Assembly: GCF_014117325.1 (NCBI RefSeq)
Contig: NZ_CP059732.1
Coordinates: 4,477,001-4,541,000 of the forward strand
DNA length: 64,000 bases
Direction of reading: 5' to 3'
Source: Spirosoma foliorum
GTDB lineage: Bacteria > Bacteroidota > Bacteroidia > Cytophagales > Spirosomataceae
Below, piece by piece: positions 53,488-63,283 of this stretch (its first letter is position 1; each line of letters starts with the position of its first letter). Below the pieces are notes generated by a model. That model was not told the origin of the DNA and made no database searches. It saw only the letters and a program-made list of their open reading frames with translations. A program made the translations under genes and the position numbers.

Positions 53488-54554
53488 ACGAACAAAGTAA
53501 AAGCTTCCTGTACAAGTACCTAAACAATGCTTCGCCCACCGGCTTTGAGTCGTCGGGACAGCAGATTTGGTTAGATTATCTTAAGCCCTATACCGACGAA
53601 TACATTGTCGATACCTACGGTACTGCTGTTGGTGTCATTGGACCGGGCAAGGAGTATAAAGTGGTTATCGAAGCCCACTCCGACGAGATTTCGTGGTTTG
53701 TGAATTACATCTCCGACGACGGCTATATTTTCGTTCGTCGGAATGGTGGTTCCGATGCGCTCATTGCTCCGTCTATGCGGGTGAATCTGCATACCAAGAA
53801 AGGCGTGGTAGAAGGTGTTTTCGGCTGGCCTGCTATACACGTTCGTGATCTGGCGAAAGATACCGCTCCCAAAGTAACCGACCTGTTCATTGATGTGGGC
53901 GCTGCTACTAAACAGGAAGTACTCGATATGGGCATCAATGTCGGTACCGTCTGTACGTTCGTTGATGGCTTGACGGAATTGAATAACCGTTTTTATGTTG
54001 GCCGTGCGCTGGACAACCGGATGGGTGGTTTCATGATTGCCGAAGTGGCCCGGTTGCTGAAGGAGAACGATGTTACATTGCCTTTTACGCTCTACATCGT
54101 CAATGCGGTACAGGAAGAAATTGGCCTTCGTGGGGCTGAAATGATTGCCCGTCGACTCAAGCCCGATCTCGCCATTTGTACGGATGTAACGCACGATACC
54201 CAATCGCCGAAGTACGACAAGAAAGAGCAGGGTGATTTGAAATGTGGCGATGGCCCGGTGCTTTGCTACGGTCCCGCCGTACAGAACAACGTCCTCGATT
54301 TCCTGATTGCGGTGGCGGAACAACAGGGTATTGCGTTCCAACGTCAGGCGGTTAGCCGCTCAACAGGCACCGATACGGATGCTTTCGCTTATGCTACCGA
54401 AGGCATTGCTTCTGCGCTGATTTCGCTCCCGCTGAAATACATGCACACAACCGTCGAAACGGTTCATATGGATGATGTGCAGAATGTTATTAAGCTTATG
54501 TACGAAACTCTTTTGGCCTTGAAAGGCAATGAGGATTTTAGATACATTAAATAA
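53484..54554 (+). CDS. M42-family aminopeptidase
   Basis: A 356-residue cytosolic metallo-aminopeptidase of the glutamyl aminopeptidase/FrvX type. Metal ligands occur in VVIEAHSDEISWF (His, Asp), RALDNRMGGF (Asp), QEEIGLRGA (catalytic Glu pair), CTDVTHDT and KYMHTTVETVHMDD (last His). It removes N-terminal residues from peptides and forms a large dodecamer in relatives. Its start codon overlaps the DUF3226 stop (ATGA), so it is translated with the putative defence pair, although the peptidase itself is a core gene of these bacteria. A terminator follows. Confidence 0.92.
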   Translation: MNEQSKSFLYKYLNNASPTGFESSGQQIWLDYLKPYTDEYIVDTYGTAVGVIGPGKEYKVVIEAHSDEISWFVNYISDDGYIFVRRNGGSDALIAPSMRVNLHTKKGVVEGVFGWPAIHVRDLAKDTAPKVTDLFIDVGAATKQEVLDMGINVGTVCTFVDGLTELNNRFYVGRALDNRMGGFMIAEVARLLKENDVTLPFTLYIVNAVQEEIGLRGAEMIARRLKPDLAICTDVTHDTQSPKYDKKEQGDLKCGDGPVLCYGPAVQNNVLDFLIAVAEQQGIAFQRQAVSRSTGTDTDAFAYATEGIASALISLPLKYMHTTVETVHMDDVQNVIKLMYETLLALKGNEDFRYIK

Positions 54555-55078
54555 ATTAACCATTTGGGCTTTAGTTGATACAACTGAAGCCCAAATTATT
54601 TTTAATAGAATTCGCTTCTATAATCTACCCTTCTCATTTAAGGTTCTTATTTATATAGTAAAAATAGTATTTATTACTACATAGCCTACTAAAATTACTT
54701 ATCGCACATTTACTTAATTTCTGGCACAAATAAATAGCCTTCATGTTCCATTCTATTTGCCTCATCGACTAATAATTATCATTTGATAGTTAGGCAATTA
54801 TATTATTAACAAAAAATTATACTTAACAATTATTCTAAAAATAATACTCAATTCATTCTAATTAATAGTCAATAAAACGGTGTAAAAATCTACCTAAATT
54901 ACACCAATAAATACACCTATATCACAGAAAATCAGCTAGTTAATAAAAATTTATTTTAATATTATTTTAATAACCCCTCCACATATTCTTATTTAATATT
55001 GTTAAAGCAATATTTCTTTCTATAGTTCTTATTGCAGGAAAAAACTAATTGATAGTATACATAATCACAAAAATTGTA
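54555..55078. other. 524-bp AT-rich intergenic region
   Basis: Contains the terminator at 54562-54602 and then only AT-rich sequence with no convincing ORF, promoter or palindrome. The deiodinase-like lipoprotein starts at its end. Confidence 0.5.
54562..54602 (+). terminator. Terminator of the ATPase-TOPRIM-M42 unit
   Basis: ATTTGGGCTTTAGTT (54562-54576) pairs with AACTGAAGCCCAAAT (54582-54596), one mismatch, then TATTTTT. Confidence 0.8.
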
Positions 55079-55807
55079 ATGAGTACAAAGTTTACAAGAT
55101 GTCTGTTAGGCATGCTTTTACTTACCCTATTAGCATCATGCCGAACAAATTATAATACCCATACTAGCAGTACAACTATAATCCCTTCGGATGCAGATAA
55201 AATAAGTCTTCCGGTATCAGAAGGAATTGGAAATAACTACAAAGATTTCGAAAAATTGGGTTATTCCAAAGACACAAAAATCCCAAACTTCACATTGTAT
55301 TCGCCTGAAGGAAAAAAATTTACATTGTCAGAAGTATTGGCCATAAAGAAACCGCTTCTCCTGATCTCAGGCAGTTATACATGCGATATTAGTCGGCATA
55401 ACATAGCTGATATTAATGCCCTGGCCGGAAAGTATAAAGATAAAGTAAGCATCTACATGGTATACACAATTGATGCACACCCTTCTGATGTTGCCAGTCC
55501 CTATTCAAAAAATAATAAGATCGAAATCGCTCCGGCAAATGTCAGGGAGCATGTAGAGGCTCAACAACCTAAAACGTATGGTGAGCGAAAGAGTCTGGCG
55601 AAAAAATGGCAGCAGCAGAATTATATACTAGCGCCTGTTTTGGTCGATAATCCAACAAACGATTTTTGGCTATCATTTGGTCAGGCTCCCAATATGGCTT
55701 ACCTGATTGATCCTAATGGAACGGTTTATTTTAAACAAGCCTGGTTAAAGTATGTAGCCCTGGATAACACCATTAAAGATTGGCTACGTAGTCATCCACA
55801 AAGCCTG
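55079..55807 (+). CDS. Iodothyronine-deiodinase-like redoxin lipoprotein
   Basis: The ATG at 55079 gives a lipoprotein signal ending in LASC (Cys21); the frame's earlier TTG start would spoil it. The 243-residue protein then has a thioredoxin-fold domain with the pattern of the deiodinase family: an ISGSYTCDISRHN active loop, where vertebrate enzymes have a Sec in GSCTUPPF, then IYMVYTIDAHPSDVASPY (deiodinase EEAHPSDGW block), VLVDNPTNDFWLSFGQAP and AYLIDPNGTVYFKQAW. It has a Cys in place of Sec. Bacterial relatives are poorly studied; the real substrate is unknown, and thyroid hormone need not be involved. Confidence 0.78.
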
Positions 55808-55847
55808 TAAATCCTTAGCCGCAGGCGATATTCCTACAGGTACTTTT

Positions 55848-55893
55848 AACGACAGAGGCACAGAGAAAATAGATTCTCTGTGCCTCTGTCGTT
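55848..55893. terminator. 20-bp hairpin between converging genes
   Basis: AACGACAGAGGCACAGAGAA (55848-55867) and its complement (55874-55893). It serves the deiodinase-like gene and, from the other side, the beta-barrel gene. Confidence 0.85.
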
Positions 55894-55911
55894 TAAGCCC
55901 TTTACTATCTT

Positions 55912-58887
55912 TTATCCGTTATTCCGGCGGAAACCACCACCATTTCGTTGGCCTCCCCCATTTTGCTGGAATGGATCTCTCGGCGCTGTAATTCCGGCAC
56001 TGAATCGGCGCAGGTTATACACGAAGCTAATCATGAAATACCGGTTCAGGACGCGACTCCGGACTTCTTCCGTATAGGTGTCTGTCACGTTCCGCACGAT
56101 GCTCTGGTTCTGGTTCAGTAAATCGAACGCCTGGAAGCGTATTTCACCCTGATTCTGCTTAAACAACTGCCGGGCCAGGGTTGCATTCCAAAGCGTATAC
56201 GACTGGTTATAGCTGGCCGAACTTCCTCCATAATGGTTATAGTAAACGTTTGTGGAGAAGGTAAATTTGAGCGGCAATTGGTAATACACGTCAAGCGTAA
56301 CCGACTGATTCAGATACGTCGTGTTTTGCTGTGGTTGCAGTGAATACCTCGCCGATTGCCAGTTGATATTCCCCGTCAGGTTCAGATCTAGTTTTTCGGT
56401 AAAGTTTGAGCTTATCGTAGCTCCCTGACCTATCAGCCAGTTTTTTGCCTGGTTTGACTGGTTGTTGATGAAGCTGGAACCTTGGTTATACGTCAGGTTG
56501 GTCGACAGGTTTATGTTTGTTTTTTGGGCGCCTATTTTAAGCGGCCGACCAATGACAAACGATCCGTTGACGGTGTAATACCCATTGGTATTTACTGGCT
56601 TGGTTGTCTGCGCGCCCGATGCATTGAATATCGTTGAGTTAACGATTTTGTTATCTGTCCGGCTCGCATTCAGGAAGACAAACATGTTGCGGAACGTGGC
56701 CGCATCGAACTGGTTATAATTCAGCGATACGGTATGGCTGTATTCCGGTTGCAGGTCGAGATTCCCCAACTGAATATTCAACGGGTTGGTGTTGTTAGGC
56801 ACAGGCTGTAGCTGGCTTACCGACGGCGCGTTAAGACGGGTTCGGTAGCTAAGTCGTAGTCGGCGGCTTTTCGCAAAGTTGTACGTCAATAAGGCATTGG
56901 GTAAAAAGTTGGAAAACGTCCGGTTCAGGTTCGTTTCCTGACTCAGGTTATTCGAATTTAAGCTCGATTGCTGCGCATCCAACCCGAACGCATAGGTGTA
57001 TTTCAATCGTTTTGTCTGCCAGGTTAGCCCACCCCGATTGGTTACGTAATCGTTTATAAAGTTATTGCTCAGTGGCGTATTTAGCAGATCATACCGGTCT
57101 GTTAGCCCATTAAAATCATTTACAGCCCGGTTCGATGTGTTGTGATTATCGGACAAGTTGTAATGAAACTCCAGCGTTTGACGCATCGATAACGGCTCAG
57201 TATAACTCACATTGATGGTATTGGTCATCGAATGCGTTTCCTGGTCGTTCCGCTGGTTAATGGTCTGCGTGGTAATTCCCGTTAAAGTGTCTTTCGTAAT
57301 AACCCCAGACGTAAGGCTTGTCGATGATCCGTTAAACTTGTTGACCGAGTTATTGATACCGTTATTGTCCTGATTATTAAGCGCAACGGTCCAGTTGACC
57401 GAAAAGCTCCGGCCTTTCTTCTGAAACTTACGGAATAATAATAACTGGTTGTTTCCCGTAAAACCATTACCAGTTGAATTGTAGTTCGTTATGCTTGAGT
57501 TCGCCATAACTCCCTCATTCGTAAGCGTTGTCGCGTTGCTCTGATTACTATAATTCGAATTCATCCACGACAAACTAGGAATAACCCGAATCATCGTCAT
57601 GGTGTCAAGCCGATAATCGAGCCGAAGGTTGACTCGGTGATTGGTGTTTGTATTGTCGGAACCACTTGTCTGATCACGAACAAATCCTGCCTGCGACGTT
57701 GTAGTTGTTCCAGCGGTCCCGCTTGGAATTATGTTTTCCCGGTGGCTTTGCTGGCTGGTAAGGGTATTCGTATTACTGGCATTATAGCTACTCACAACGT
57801 CAACTTTTTTACCCCAACCATCGCGGTAGTTGATACCCGCAGCCCACGACGTGGTAATGGCATTACTACCCACCTGACCAGCGCCATTTCCACTACCGCC
57901 ACCAGCCCCACCTCGCACTACATTACTCCCTCCGCCACCACCTTGACCTTGACCAGCTCCGCCGAAGTTGTTACCCAAGCCTAAATCACTGGCCGTAAAG
58001 CCCTGTTGGTTCACATTGTTGGCCATACCCAGCATCGAAATCTGGCGACCATTATTAAACTGGTTGAAACTCACCCGGCCCGAATAACGAGCGTCGTCGC
58101 CCGGTTTGGGACCAGCGCCAATGGTTTGCTGACCAAACGAGCCTTTACGCTTGTCTTTTTTGGTGGTGATATTGATCGTTTTCTCCCGATCACCGTCATC
58201 TACCCCCGAAAAAGCCGACTGCTCCGATGCCTGATCGAAGAGTTGCACCTTATCGATGATGTCAGCAGGGAGGTTGCGGGTGGCCATTTTAGGGTCGCTG
58301 CCGAAAAAAGGTTTTCCGTCGACTAACACTTTCGTAATGGCCTGTCCCTGAGCCTTTACGTTCCCATCGCGATCGACTTCTACACCGGGCAATTTCTTCA
58401 ACAAATCCTCCACCTGTGCATTTGGTCGTGTCTTGAACGAACCAGCATTAAATTCCAGAGTGTCGCCTTTTACGGCAATGGGAGCCCGTTCGCCCTGAAC
58501 AGATACTTCCATGAGCGTTTGTGATTGGGCAACGATATCAATTGACCCAACATCGACTGTAGGATCATTTTGCGTAACCGAAACGCGCGTTGAGCGACCC
58601 CGATAACCAACGTAAGTTACCAGCACCCGATATTGACCTACGGCTATTTTAGGAAACTCAAATTTTCCATCGCCATCCGTAATACCGAAAGTAACCAGCG
58701 ATGAATCTTTGGCCAACAGCAGGGATACCGATGCTTCCATGAGCGGCTTTCGGCTTACCGAATCCACAACTGTTCCTTTAATGGTACCCGAAGACTGGGC
58801 GAAGCCGTCGAGGCTACAGAATAATGTACAATGAATAATGAATAACGAAAGTCGGAGTAATGGCTTCACAGTCAGTAAGTTTTTCAT
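55912..58887 (-). CDS. CarboxypepD_reg-containing TonB-dependent-type beta-barrel protein
   Basis: A 991-residue outer-membrane protein: signal peptide ending near FAQ, a CarboxypepD_reg domain (GTIKGTVVDSVSRKPLMEASVSL), a plug with VEDLLKKLPGVEVDRDG and ITKVLVDGKPFFGSDPKMA, and a long beta-barrel (OMP_b-brl_3 type) with Asn-rich loops. The C-terminal 16 residues form a Gly/Arg/Asn-rich tail. The glycine-rich stretch at about residues 295-330 is low-complexity. It follows a GLPGLI gene, which is the usual pairing, and probably binds a peptide or other large substrate. Confidence 0.92.
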   Translation of the reverse strand: MKNLLTVKPLLRLSLFIIHCTLFCSLDGFAQSSGTIKGTVVDSVSRKPLMEASVSLLLAKDSSLVTFGITDGDGKFEFPKIAVGQYRVLVTYVGYRGRSTRVSVTQNDPTVDVGSIDIVAQSQTLMEVSVQGERAPIAVKGDTLEFNAGSFKTRPNAQVEDLLKKLPGVEVDRDGNVKAQGQAITKVLVDGKPFFGSDPKMATRNLPADIIDKVQLFDQASEQSAFSGVDDGDREKTINITTKKDKRKGSFGQQTIGAGPKPGDDARYSGRVSFNQFNNGRQISMLGMANNVNQQGFTASDLGLGNNFGGAGQGQGGGGGSNVVRGGAGGGSGNGAGQVGSNAITTSWAAGINYRDGWGKKVDVVSSYNASNTNTLTSQQSHRENIIPSGTAGTTTTSQAGFVRDQTSGSDNTNTNHRVNLRLDYRLDTMTMIRVIPSLSWMNSNYSNQSNATTLTNEGVMANSSITNYNSTGNGFTGNNQLLLFRKFQKKGRSFSVNWTVALNNQDNNGINNSVNKFNGSSTSLTSGVITKDTLTGITTQTINQRNDQETHSMTNTINVSYTEPLSMRQTLEFHYNLSDNHNTSNRAVNDFNGLTDRYDLLNTPLSNNFINDYVTNRGGLTWQTKRLKYTYAFGLDAQQSSLNSNNLSQETNLNRTFSNFLPNALLTYNFAKSRRLRLSYRTRLNAPSVSQLQPVPNNTNPLNIQLGNLDLQPEYSHTVSLNYNQFDAATFRNMFVFLNASRTDNKIVNSTIFNASGAQTTKPVNTNGYYTVNGSFVIGRPLKIGAQKTNINLSTNLTYNQGSSFINNQSNQAKNWLIGQGATISSNFTEKLDLNLTGNINWQSARYSLQPQQNTTYLNQSVTLDVYYQLPLKFTFSTNVYYNHYGGSSASYNQSYTLWNATLARQLFKQNQGEIRFQAFDLLNQNQSIVRNVTDTYTEEVRSRVLNRYFMISFVYNLRRFSAGITAPRDPFQQNGGGQRNGGGFRRNNG

Positions 58888-58922
58888 TTTACATTATACG
58901 TTGTCCATTAGTTATTGTTTAC

Positions 58923-59780
58923 TTAGTTCCGAGGGGCCGACATATTCATGTTTTGCATCATTCGCTGACGGAAATCGGCCATACCTTTCCGGCGTATCTG
59001 CTCCATTTCGTCCGACGAGATAGCTTTTGCCTCTTTTGGCGGTTCAACAGCCGTTGCGGCAATCGCTTCCATCGATACGCCAGTTGCCTTATACGACTCC
59101 GTATCCGATTCAATCAGCAACACGACGCCCTGAGGGGGTGTCAGATCGGCAACAGGCGAATAGGTAAATGGAAAATCTGTAGTGTACCAGATTGTGTAAG
59201 GCAGCTTCCGGTGGGTAGCCGTGGCTTTGTGACAAACATAGCCCGCAATCTTTTTCGTCTTATCGCTGGCTTGCCAATCCGTAGCCGCTGGCATTGGCTT
59301 CTCGGTACGGTAGGTCTGCGTTGCGGAATCTTTTTTCACGACCAGCACATCAATTCGCTGCCGATTGGCTAAGTCCAGATACGTTTGCTGTTCGAATGGG
59401 AAATTAGCCCGCATGTTACCGCCCCGATTGGGTCGGTCGCCACCGCCCGGTCCGCCTGCACCATCGGGCGCACCATCGCCCCCTTGTCGGCGAAACATCA
59501 TACCTCCTTGCGGACGATCACGTTCTTCTTTGGCCATATTGCCTGCAAAAACGAGTTTCTGCGTAAACGATATTACTTCGGGGGCCCCTTCCGGCGCATC
59601 AGGTGCACCTGGAGCTCCGGGCCGAACTTCCTGCCCGTTGATGTTCATCCGCATTTGCGACCGGTCGATCTGACGCATGCCTTCGTAGGTAATTTTACCA
59701 GATACCGAAGCCGTATTTTGTGCCAACGATGCTGTGGCAACCAGGCTGGTAAGGAGACAGGTGAAAATGGCTTGTTTCAT
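58923..59780 (-). CDS. GLPGLI-family exported protein
   Basis: A 285-residue exported protein (signal ends near SLAQ, residue 21). The GLPGLI-type core includes KTKKIAGYVCHKATAT, YTIWYTTDFPFTYSP and LTPPQGVVLLIESD, in which the signature itself reads QGVVLLIES. A long Pro/Gly/Asp-rich insert (about 50-125) is unusual. It precedes the beta-barrel gene by 35 bp on the same strand. The function of the family is unknown. Confidence 0.88.
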   Translation of the reverse strand: MKQAIFTCLLTSLVATASLAQNTASVSGKITYEGMRQIDRSQMRMNINGQEVRPGAPGAPDAPEGAPEVISFTQKLVFAGNMAKEERDRPQGGMMFRRQGGDGAPDGAGGPGGGDRPNRGGNMRANFPFEQQTYLDLANRQRIDVLVVKKDSATQTYRTEKPMPAATDWQASDKTKKIAGYVCHKATATHRKLPYTIWYTTDFPFTYSPVADLTPPQGVVLLIESDTESYKATGVSMEAIAATAVEPPKEAKAISSDEMEQIRRKGMADFRQRMMQNMNMSAPRN

Positions 59781-59901
59781 GGGAAAATGAGAGATTCTTG
59801 CTGTAAACGTTGCACTATTTTTTCAACTCGCGGCCAAAATCTCGTTAAAACCAGCTAAATCGGCGCTGAGTCGGTAATTTTACGTGCCGAATGACTACGT
59901 T

Positions 59902-60651
59902 ATGAACCCAAAACGCATTGTTTCTCTTGTACCCTCGCAAACAGAATTGCTGTTCGATTTGGGCGTAGGTGATCAGCTAGTTGGTATCACAAAATTCTGC
60001 ATTCATCCGGCCGACAAAGTTAAAGGCAAGGCAATTGTAGGCGGCACGAAAACACTGAACATTAATACCATTCTAACGCTACAGCCCGACCTTATTCTGG
60101 CGAACAAAGAAGAAAACACACGCGAGCAAATTGAGGCACTTCAACAACAGTACTTCGTTCATATAACCGATGTGGCAACGCTGCCAGATGCAGTGTCGAT
60201 GATTCGGGACGTGGGGGCCTTAGTTGGGAAACAACCAGAAGCCGAAACGATAGTTACACGCATCGAAACATCACTTTTCCCACTGCCTCAATCACCGCGC
60301 CCCTCCGTCGCTTATTTCATCTGGCGAAAACCCTATATGGTTGCGGCCAACGATACGTTTATTCATGCGATGCTGGAAATAGCCGGATTCCGCAATGCGT
60401 TTGTCAACCAGACACGGTATCCCGAAATCACAGCTGAAGAACTGCAAGCCGTTCAACCCGATCTGATTTTTCTGTCGTCGGAACCCTATCCATTTACGGA
60501 AAAACATCTTGCCGAATTTACCACGATCTGCCCGTTAGCCAAGATACGGATTGTGGATGGTGAGCTATTTTCGTGGTATGGGAGTCGGTTATTGCGGTCG
60601 TCGGACTATTTTAGGAACTTGCGTACCGAAATTGCCCAACAAAGCTCATGA
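59902..60651 (+). CDS. BtuF-like helical-backbone substrate-binding protein without a signal
   Basis: A 249-residue class-III substrate-binding protein starting at the ATG at 59902 (MNPKRIVSLVPSQTELLF) or, less likely, at 59884. Signs of the family: SLVPSQTELLFDLG, VGITKFCIHPAD, KTLNINTILTLQPDLILANKEENTREQIE and the C-terminal LQAVQPDLIFLSSEP. Relatives bind cobalamin or siderophore-metal complexes in the periplasm. Here no signal peptide is visible and no transporter genes are linked, so it may be cytoplasmic or the start may be misjudged. Confidence 0.82.
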   Translation: MNPKRIVSLVPSQTELLFDLGVGDQLVGITKFCIHPADKVKGKAIVGGTKTLNINTILTLQPDLILANKEENTREQIEALQQQYFVHITDVATLPDAVSMIRDVGALVGKQPEAETIVTRIETSLFPLPQSPRPSVAYFIWRKPYMVAANDTFIHAMLEIAGFRNAFVNQTRYPEITAEELQAVQPDLIFLSSEPYPFTEKHLAEFTTICPLAKIRIVDGELFSWYGSRLLRSSDYFRNLRTEIAQQSS

Positions 60652-60728
60652 TCACCGACATCTCGCAGCTCGACCCAAACGGCATTTTTCCCGAATTAAT
60701 CATTTCCCACGACCGTATTTTTCGTTAA

Positions 60729-61760
60729 ATGCTAACCACCGGCGATACGCTTTCCGTTGCGTCCATCAATTTGATTTTGTTTGCGGCCCGGCAACGCGGT
60801 GCCGATGCCGATGCACTAGCTCACGCCGTGGGGATCAGTTCAGAGCAGTTACATGATCCCGATAGTCGGGTATTGGTTCGTCAGGTACAGGCACTCTGGC
60901 GCGAAGTCATAACCACCACGGGCGACCCAAACATTGCGCTACAACTCGGCGAACTTGTAAATCCGGTTGCCATTGGCGTGTTGGCGTATGTGATGATGCA
61001 CAGCCCTACCTTGGGCAAAGCCTTTGACAAACTTTGTCAGTATCAGGATATTGTCTGCGAAGGTATTCGAACATCGGGAAAATTGATCGAGTCCGAGACA
61101 CTAGGAAAGCAATTCATGCTCTCGCTTCAGATAACCAGTGCGGATATTATTTACCCTCAACACGCGCTTAACTCCGAGTTTTCGATTTATCTGTCTGCTA
61201 TGCGGGCTTTAACAGGCCATCGTATCGAAGCTCGTGAAATTTGGTTTTCATACCCTCGGCCCGTTGATACACGTGAACACGAACGGGTATTTGCACCCGC
61301 TCGTCTGGTATTCGATGCCCCTGAAACAGCGATGTTCCTGGATACCGTTTTGCTCGATCTTCCCGTGTTGAACGCCAGCCCAACATTGTCGATCCTATTT
61401 GAAAAACACGCGACGGATATTCTCGGCAAGCTTAAAGCACCATCGCTGACCAGCCGGGTTAAATCAGAAATTATTGCCATCATGAAAGGCGAAGAACCCA
61501 CGCTGGCCAACGTTGCCGACCGTCTGGCGATGGGCGTTCGAACGCTTCAGCTTCATTTGAAAGACGCCGGTACAACCTACCAGCAACTGCTCGACGAAAC
61601 CCGTAAAGAACTGGCAGTAAGCCACCTTAGTGAATCGAATCTGAGCACTACCGACATCGCCTACCTGCTTGGCTTTGCCGAACCAAGTGTCTTTTTCCGA
61701 TCCTTCAAAAAATGGACGGGTCAAACGCCGGGTGCCTACCGATTAGCACAAGCCTCGTAA
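60729..61760 (+). CDS. AraC-family transcriptional regulator
   Basis: A 343-residue regulator. The first 200 residues form an arabinose_bd-type N-terminal domain (PSRVLVRQVQALWREV-like, AIGVLAYVMMHSPTLGKAFDKL) as in OruR/ArgR-like AraC proteins; the last 85 contain two HTH motifs (ANVADRLAMGVRTLQLHLKDAG and STTDIAYLLGFAEPSVFFRSF) ending RSFKKWTGQTPGAYR. It probably controls the neighbouring DUF4260/epimerase genes (inference). Confidence 0.93.
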   Translation: MLTTGDTLSVASINLILFAARQRGADADALAHAVGISSEQLHDPDSRVLVRQVQALWREVITTTGDPNIALQLGELVNPVAIGVLAYVMMHSPTLGKAFDKLCQYQDIVCEGIRTSGKLIESETLGKQFMLSLQITSADIIYPQHALNSEFSIYLSAMRALTGHRIEAREIWFSYPRPVDTREHERVFAPARLVFDAPETAMFLDTVLLDLPVLNASPTLSILFEKHATDILGKLKAPSLTSRVKSEIIAIMKGEEPTLANVADRLAMGVRTLQLHLKDAGTTYQQLLDETRKELAVSHLSESNLSTTDIAYLLGFAEPSVFFRSFKKWTGQTPGAYRLAQAS

Positions 61761-61846
61761 CGCGGACATCCTGTCCGCATAGTCGAATAGCTGTTCTTTG
61801 CTCTACAACTTAGCCTCCGGCTACGCGGACAGGATGTCCACGTTAC
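61757..61846. terminator. 26-bp inverted repeat, two mismatches
   Basis: Arms 61757-61782 and 61821-61846. Each arm itself folds (GCGGACA and TGTCCGC). It lies between the AraC gene and the DUF4260 gene, which converge. Confidence 0.75.
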
Positions 61847-61850
61847 ATGG

Positions 61851-62195
61851 CTACAAACTCTCTAAACTCGTGTGCTTGAAGCTGTCTGAGTATTTCAGAC
61901 CATAGCCCAGCATACGATCCATGCTAGAGTGTGCGAAGAGAATAATCCCTGCTAACATCAATTCCTGATTGCCTGTCATCAGGCCTAGCAAGCCAATCAC
62001 GATGCCTAACCCTTTGTGGTGCACGATGTTGTAAAACACAGCTCCTACAGCTGGATTAATGGCATAGCCAATCATACTCAAGTCGGGTACAAGGATAAGC
62101 GCGGGAAACCACCACCAGGCAAAACTTAGGCGAGAGAACAGGTAGATAGCGCCCAGAAATTGAATCAATTCTTCGGATTTCAATAAGGTTTTCAT
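61851..62195 (-). CDS. DUF4260 membrane protein
   Basis: A 114-residue membrane protein with three to four hydrophobic segments. Family markers include YLFSRLSFAWWWFPALILVPDLSMIGY, NIVHHKGLGIVIGL and FAHSSMDRMLGYGLKYSDSFKHT. Function unknown. It lies 48 bp downstream of the epimerase gene on the same strand. Confidence 0.9.
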   Translation of the reverse strand: MKTLLKSEELIQFLGAIYLFSRLSFAWWWFPALILVPDLSMIGYAINPAVGAVFYNIVHHKGLGIVIGLLGLMTGNQELMLAGIILFAHSSMDRMLGYGLKYSDSFKHTSLESL

Positions 62196-62243
62196 TTGAT
62201 TATCAGCGTTTAGTAAATAAGAAAATAGCTAAATTGATACAGC

Positions 62244-63272
62244 TTAGTTCGTGGCTCCCGCAGGTACAAACGTCTGCTTACCTGCATGTTTGGCGAACCA
62301 GGTCAACGTTTCGGTTAACGCCTGTTTCATAGGTGTTGGGCGGAAGTCAGGGAACAAAGCCAGTACCTTTTGGTCGTCGAGCAGAATGGAGTTTTCATAG
62401 AGATAAAGCATCTCCTTCACCTCCCGCAACACAGGCATAAATAAGCCCAGTACACTGATGATAAAGCGACTATACAGTTGCACTTTCAGAGGCTTTCCGG
62501 TTAATGAGGTAATTTGCTCAAACCACGCCCGCATCGATGGTACTGTCGTTCCACCATAATTCCAGACTTCATATGGTTTGTCTGCCGCCGTAGTTGTGGT
62601 TGGTTGCGTCCGGCTAGACCAATCTCGTAAAAGTAGCCGGACAATAATTTCGGCCGCATCTTTCGTATAAACCGATTGATGCGGAATATCGGCATTCACA
62701 ATCCAGGGCAGCGCTTTCCCTGTGAGAGCATTTTCAAAAATGGGCTTTATCCCTTCATTCAACACGTTTGGTCCCCAGAAATCAGGAAGCCGTACGTTCA
62801 TAACGCGGCACCGGCCAGCCGTAGCAGCTTGTTCCAGCATGGCTTCAATCTCAACCCGAAGCTGGCCTTTTCGCGTACAGGGATTGGGCGTACTATTTTC
62901 CCGAATTGGTTCGGCAGTGTTCCCGAAATTATAGACGTTTCCGGGCAAAATAACAGTTGCATGATTCTGCTCAGCAGCATCTATTATCTTCTGCGTTGCC
63001 GTATCCATGTTCCCAAACCACTTGTTGTATGGGTAGTTGATTCCATGAAAAATGACATCCTTATCGGCCGAAATTCGATTGAGTAAAGCGGCATCCTGCA
63101 CATCGCCTTCGATAATAGTCAGGGTAGATTGATCCGGAAACAAAGCCTCCGCCTTAGCCCGGTCGCGAACAAGAATTGTTATAGGTATTCGACGAGCCAG
63201 TAGGTTATCAGCAACGGCATAACCGATGCTACCGGTTGCGCCCAGAACGAGGATAGTTGGTGTAGTATTCAT
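62244..63272 (-). CDS. NAD(P)-binding epimerase/dehydratase-family protein
   Basis: A 342-residue Rossmann-fold protein starting at the ATG at 63272 (MNTTPTILVLGATGSIGYAV); an earlier ATG would add ten unrelated residues. GATGSIGYAV is the dinucleotide loop and IIEGDVQD the next strand. Around NIILPGNVYNFG-like VILPGNVYNFG, the usual YxxxK catalytic pair is not obvious, so it may be an atypical SDR. Its substrate is unknown. It may be controlled by the AraC regulator. Confidence 0.85.
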   Translation of the reverse strand: MNTTPTILVLGATGSIGYAVADNLLARRIPITILVRDRAKAEALFPDQSTLTIIEGDVQDAALLNRISADKDVIFHGINYPYNKWFGNMDTATQKIIDAAEQNHATVILPGNVYNFGNTAEPIRENSTPNPCTRKGQLRVEIEAMLEQAATAGRCRVMNVRLPDFWGPNVLNEGIKPIFENALTGKALPWIVNADIPHQSVYTKDAAEIIVRLLLRDWSSRTQPTTTTAADKPYEVWNYGGTTVPSMRAWFEQITSLTGKPLKVQLYSRFIISVLGLFMPVLREVKEMLYLYENSILLDDQKVLALFPDFRPTPMKQALTETLTWFAKHAGKQTFVPAGATN

Positions 63273-63283
63273 GAGATTTGTGC

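Noticed and set aside
53571..54341. 256-codon minus-strand ORF
   Set aside because: It is the shadow of the M42 aminopeptidase, which has the full set of family motifs on the plus strand.
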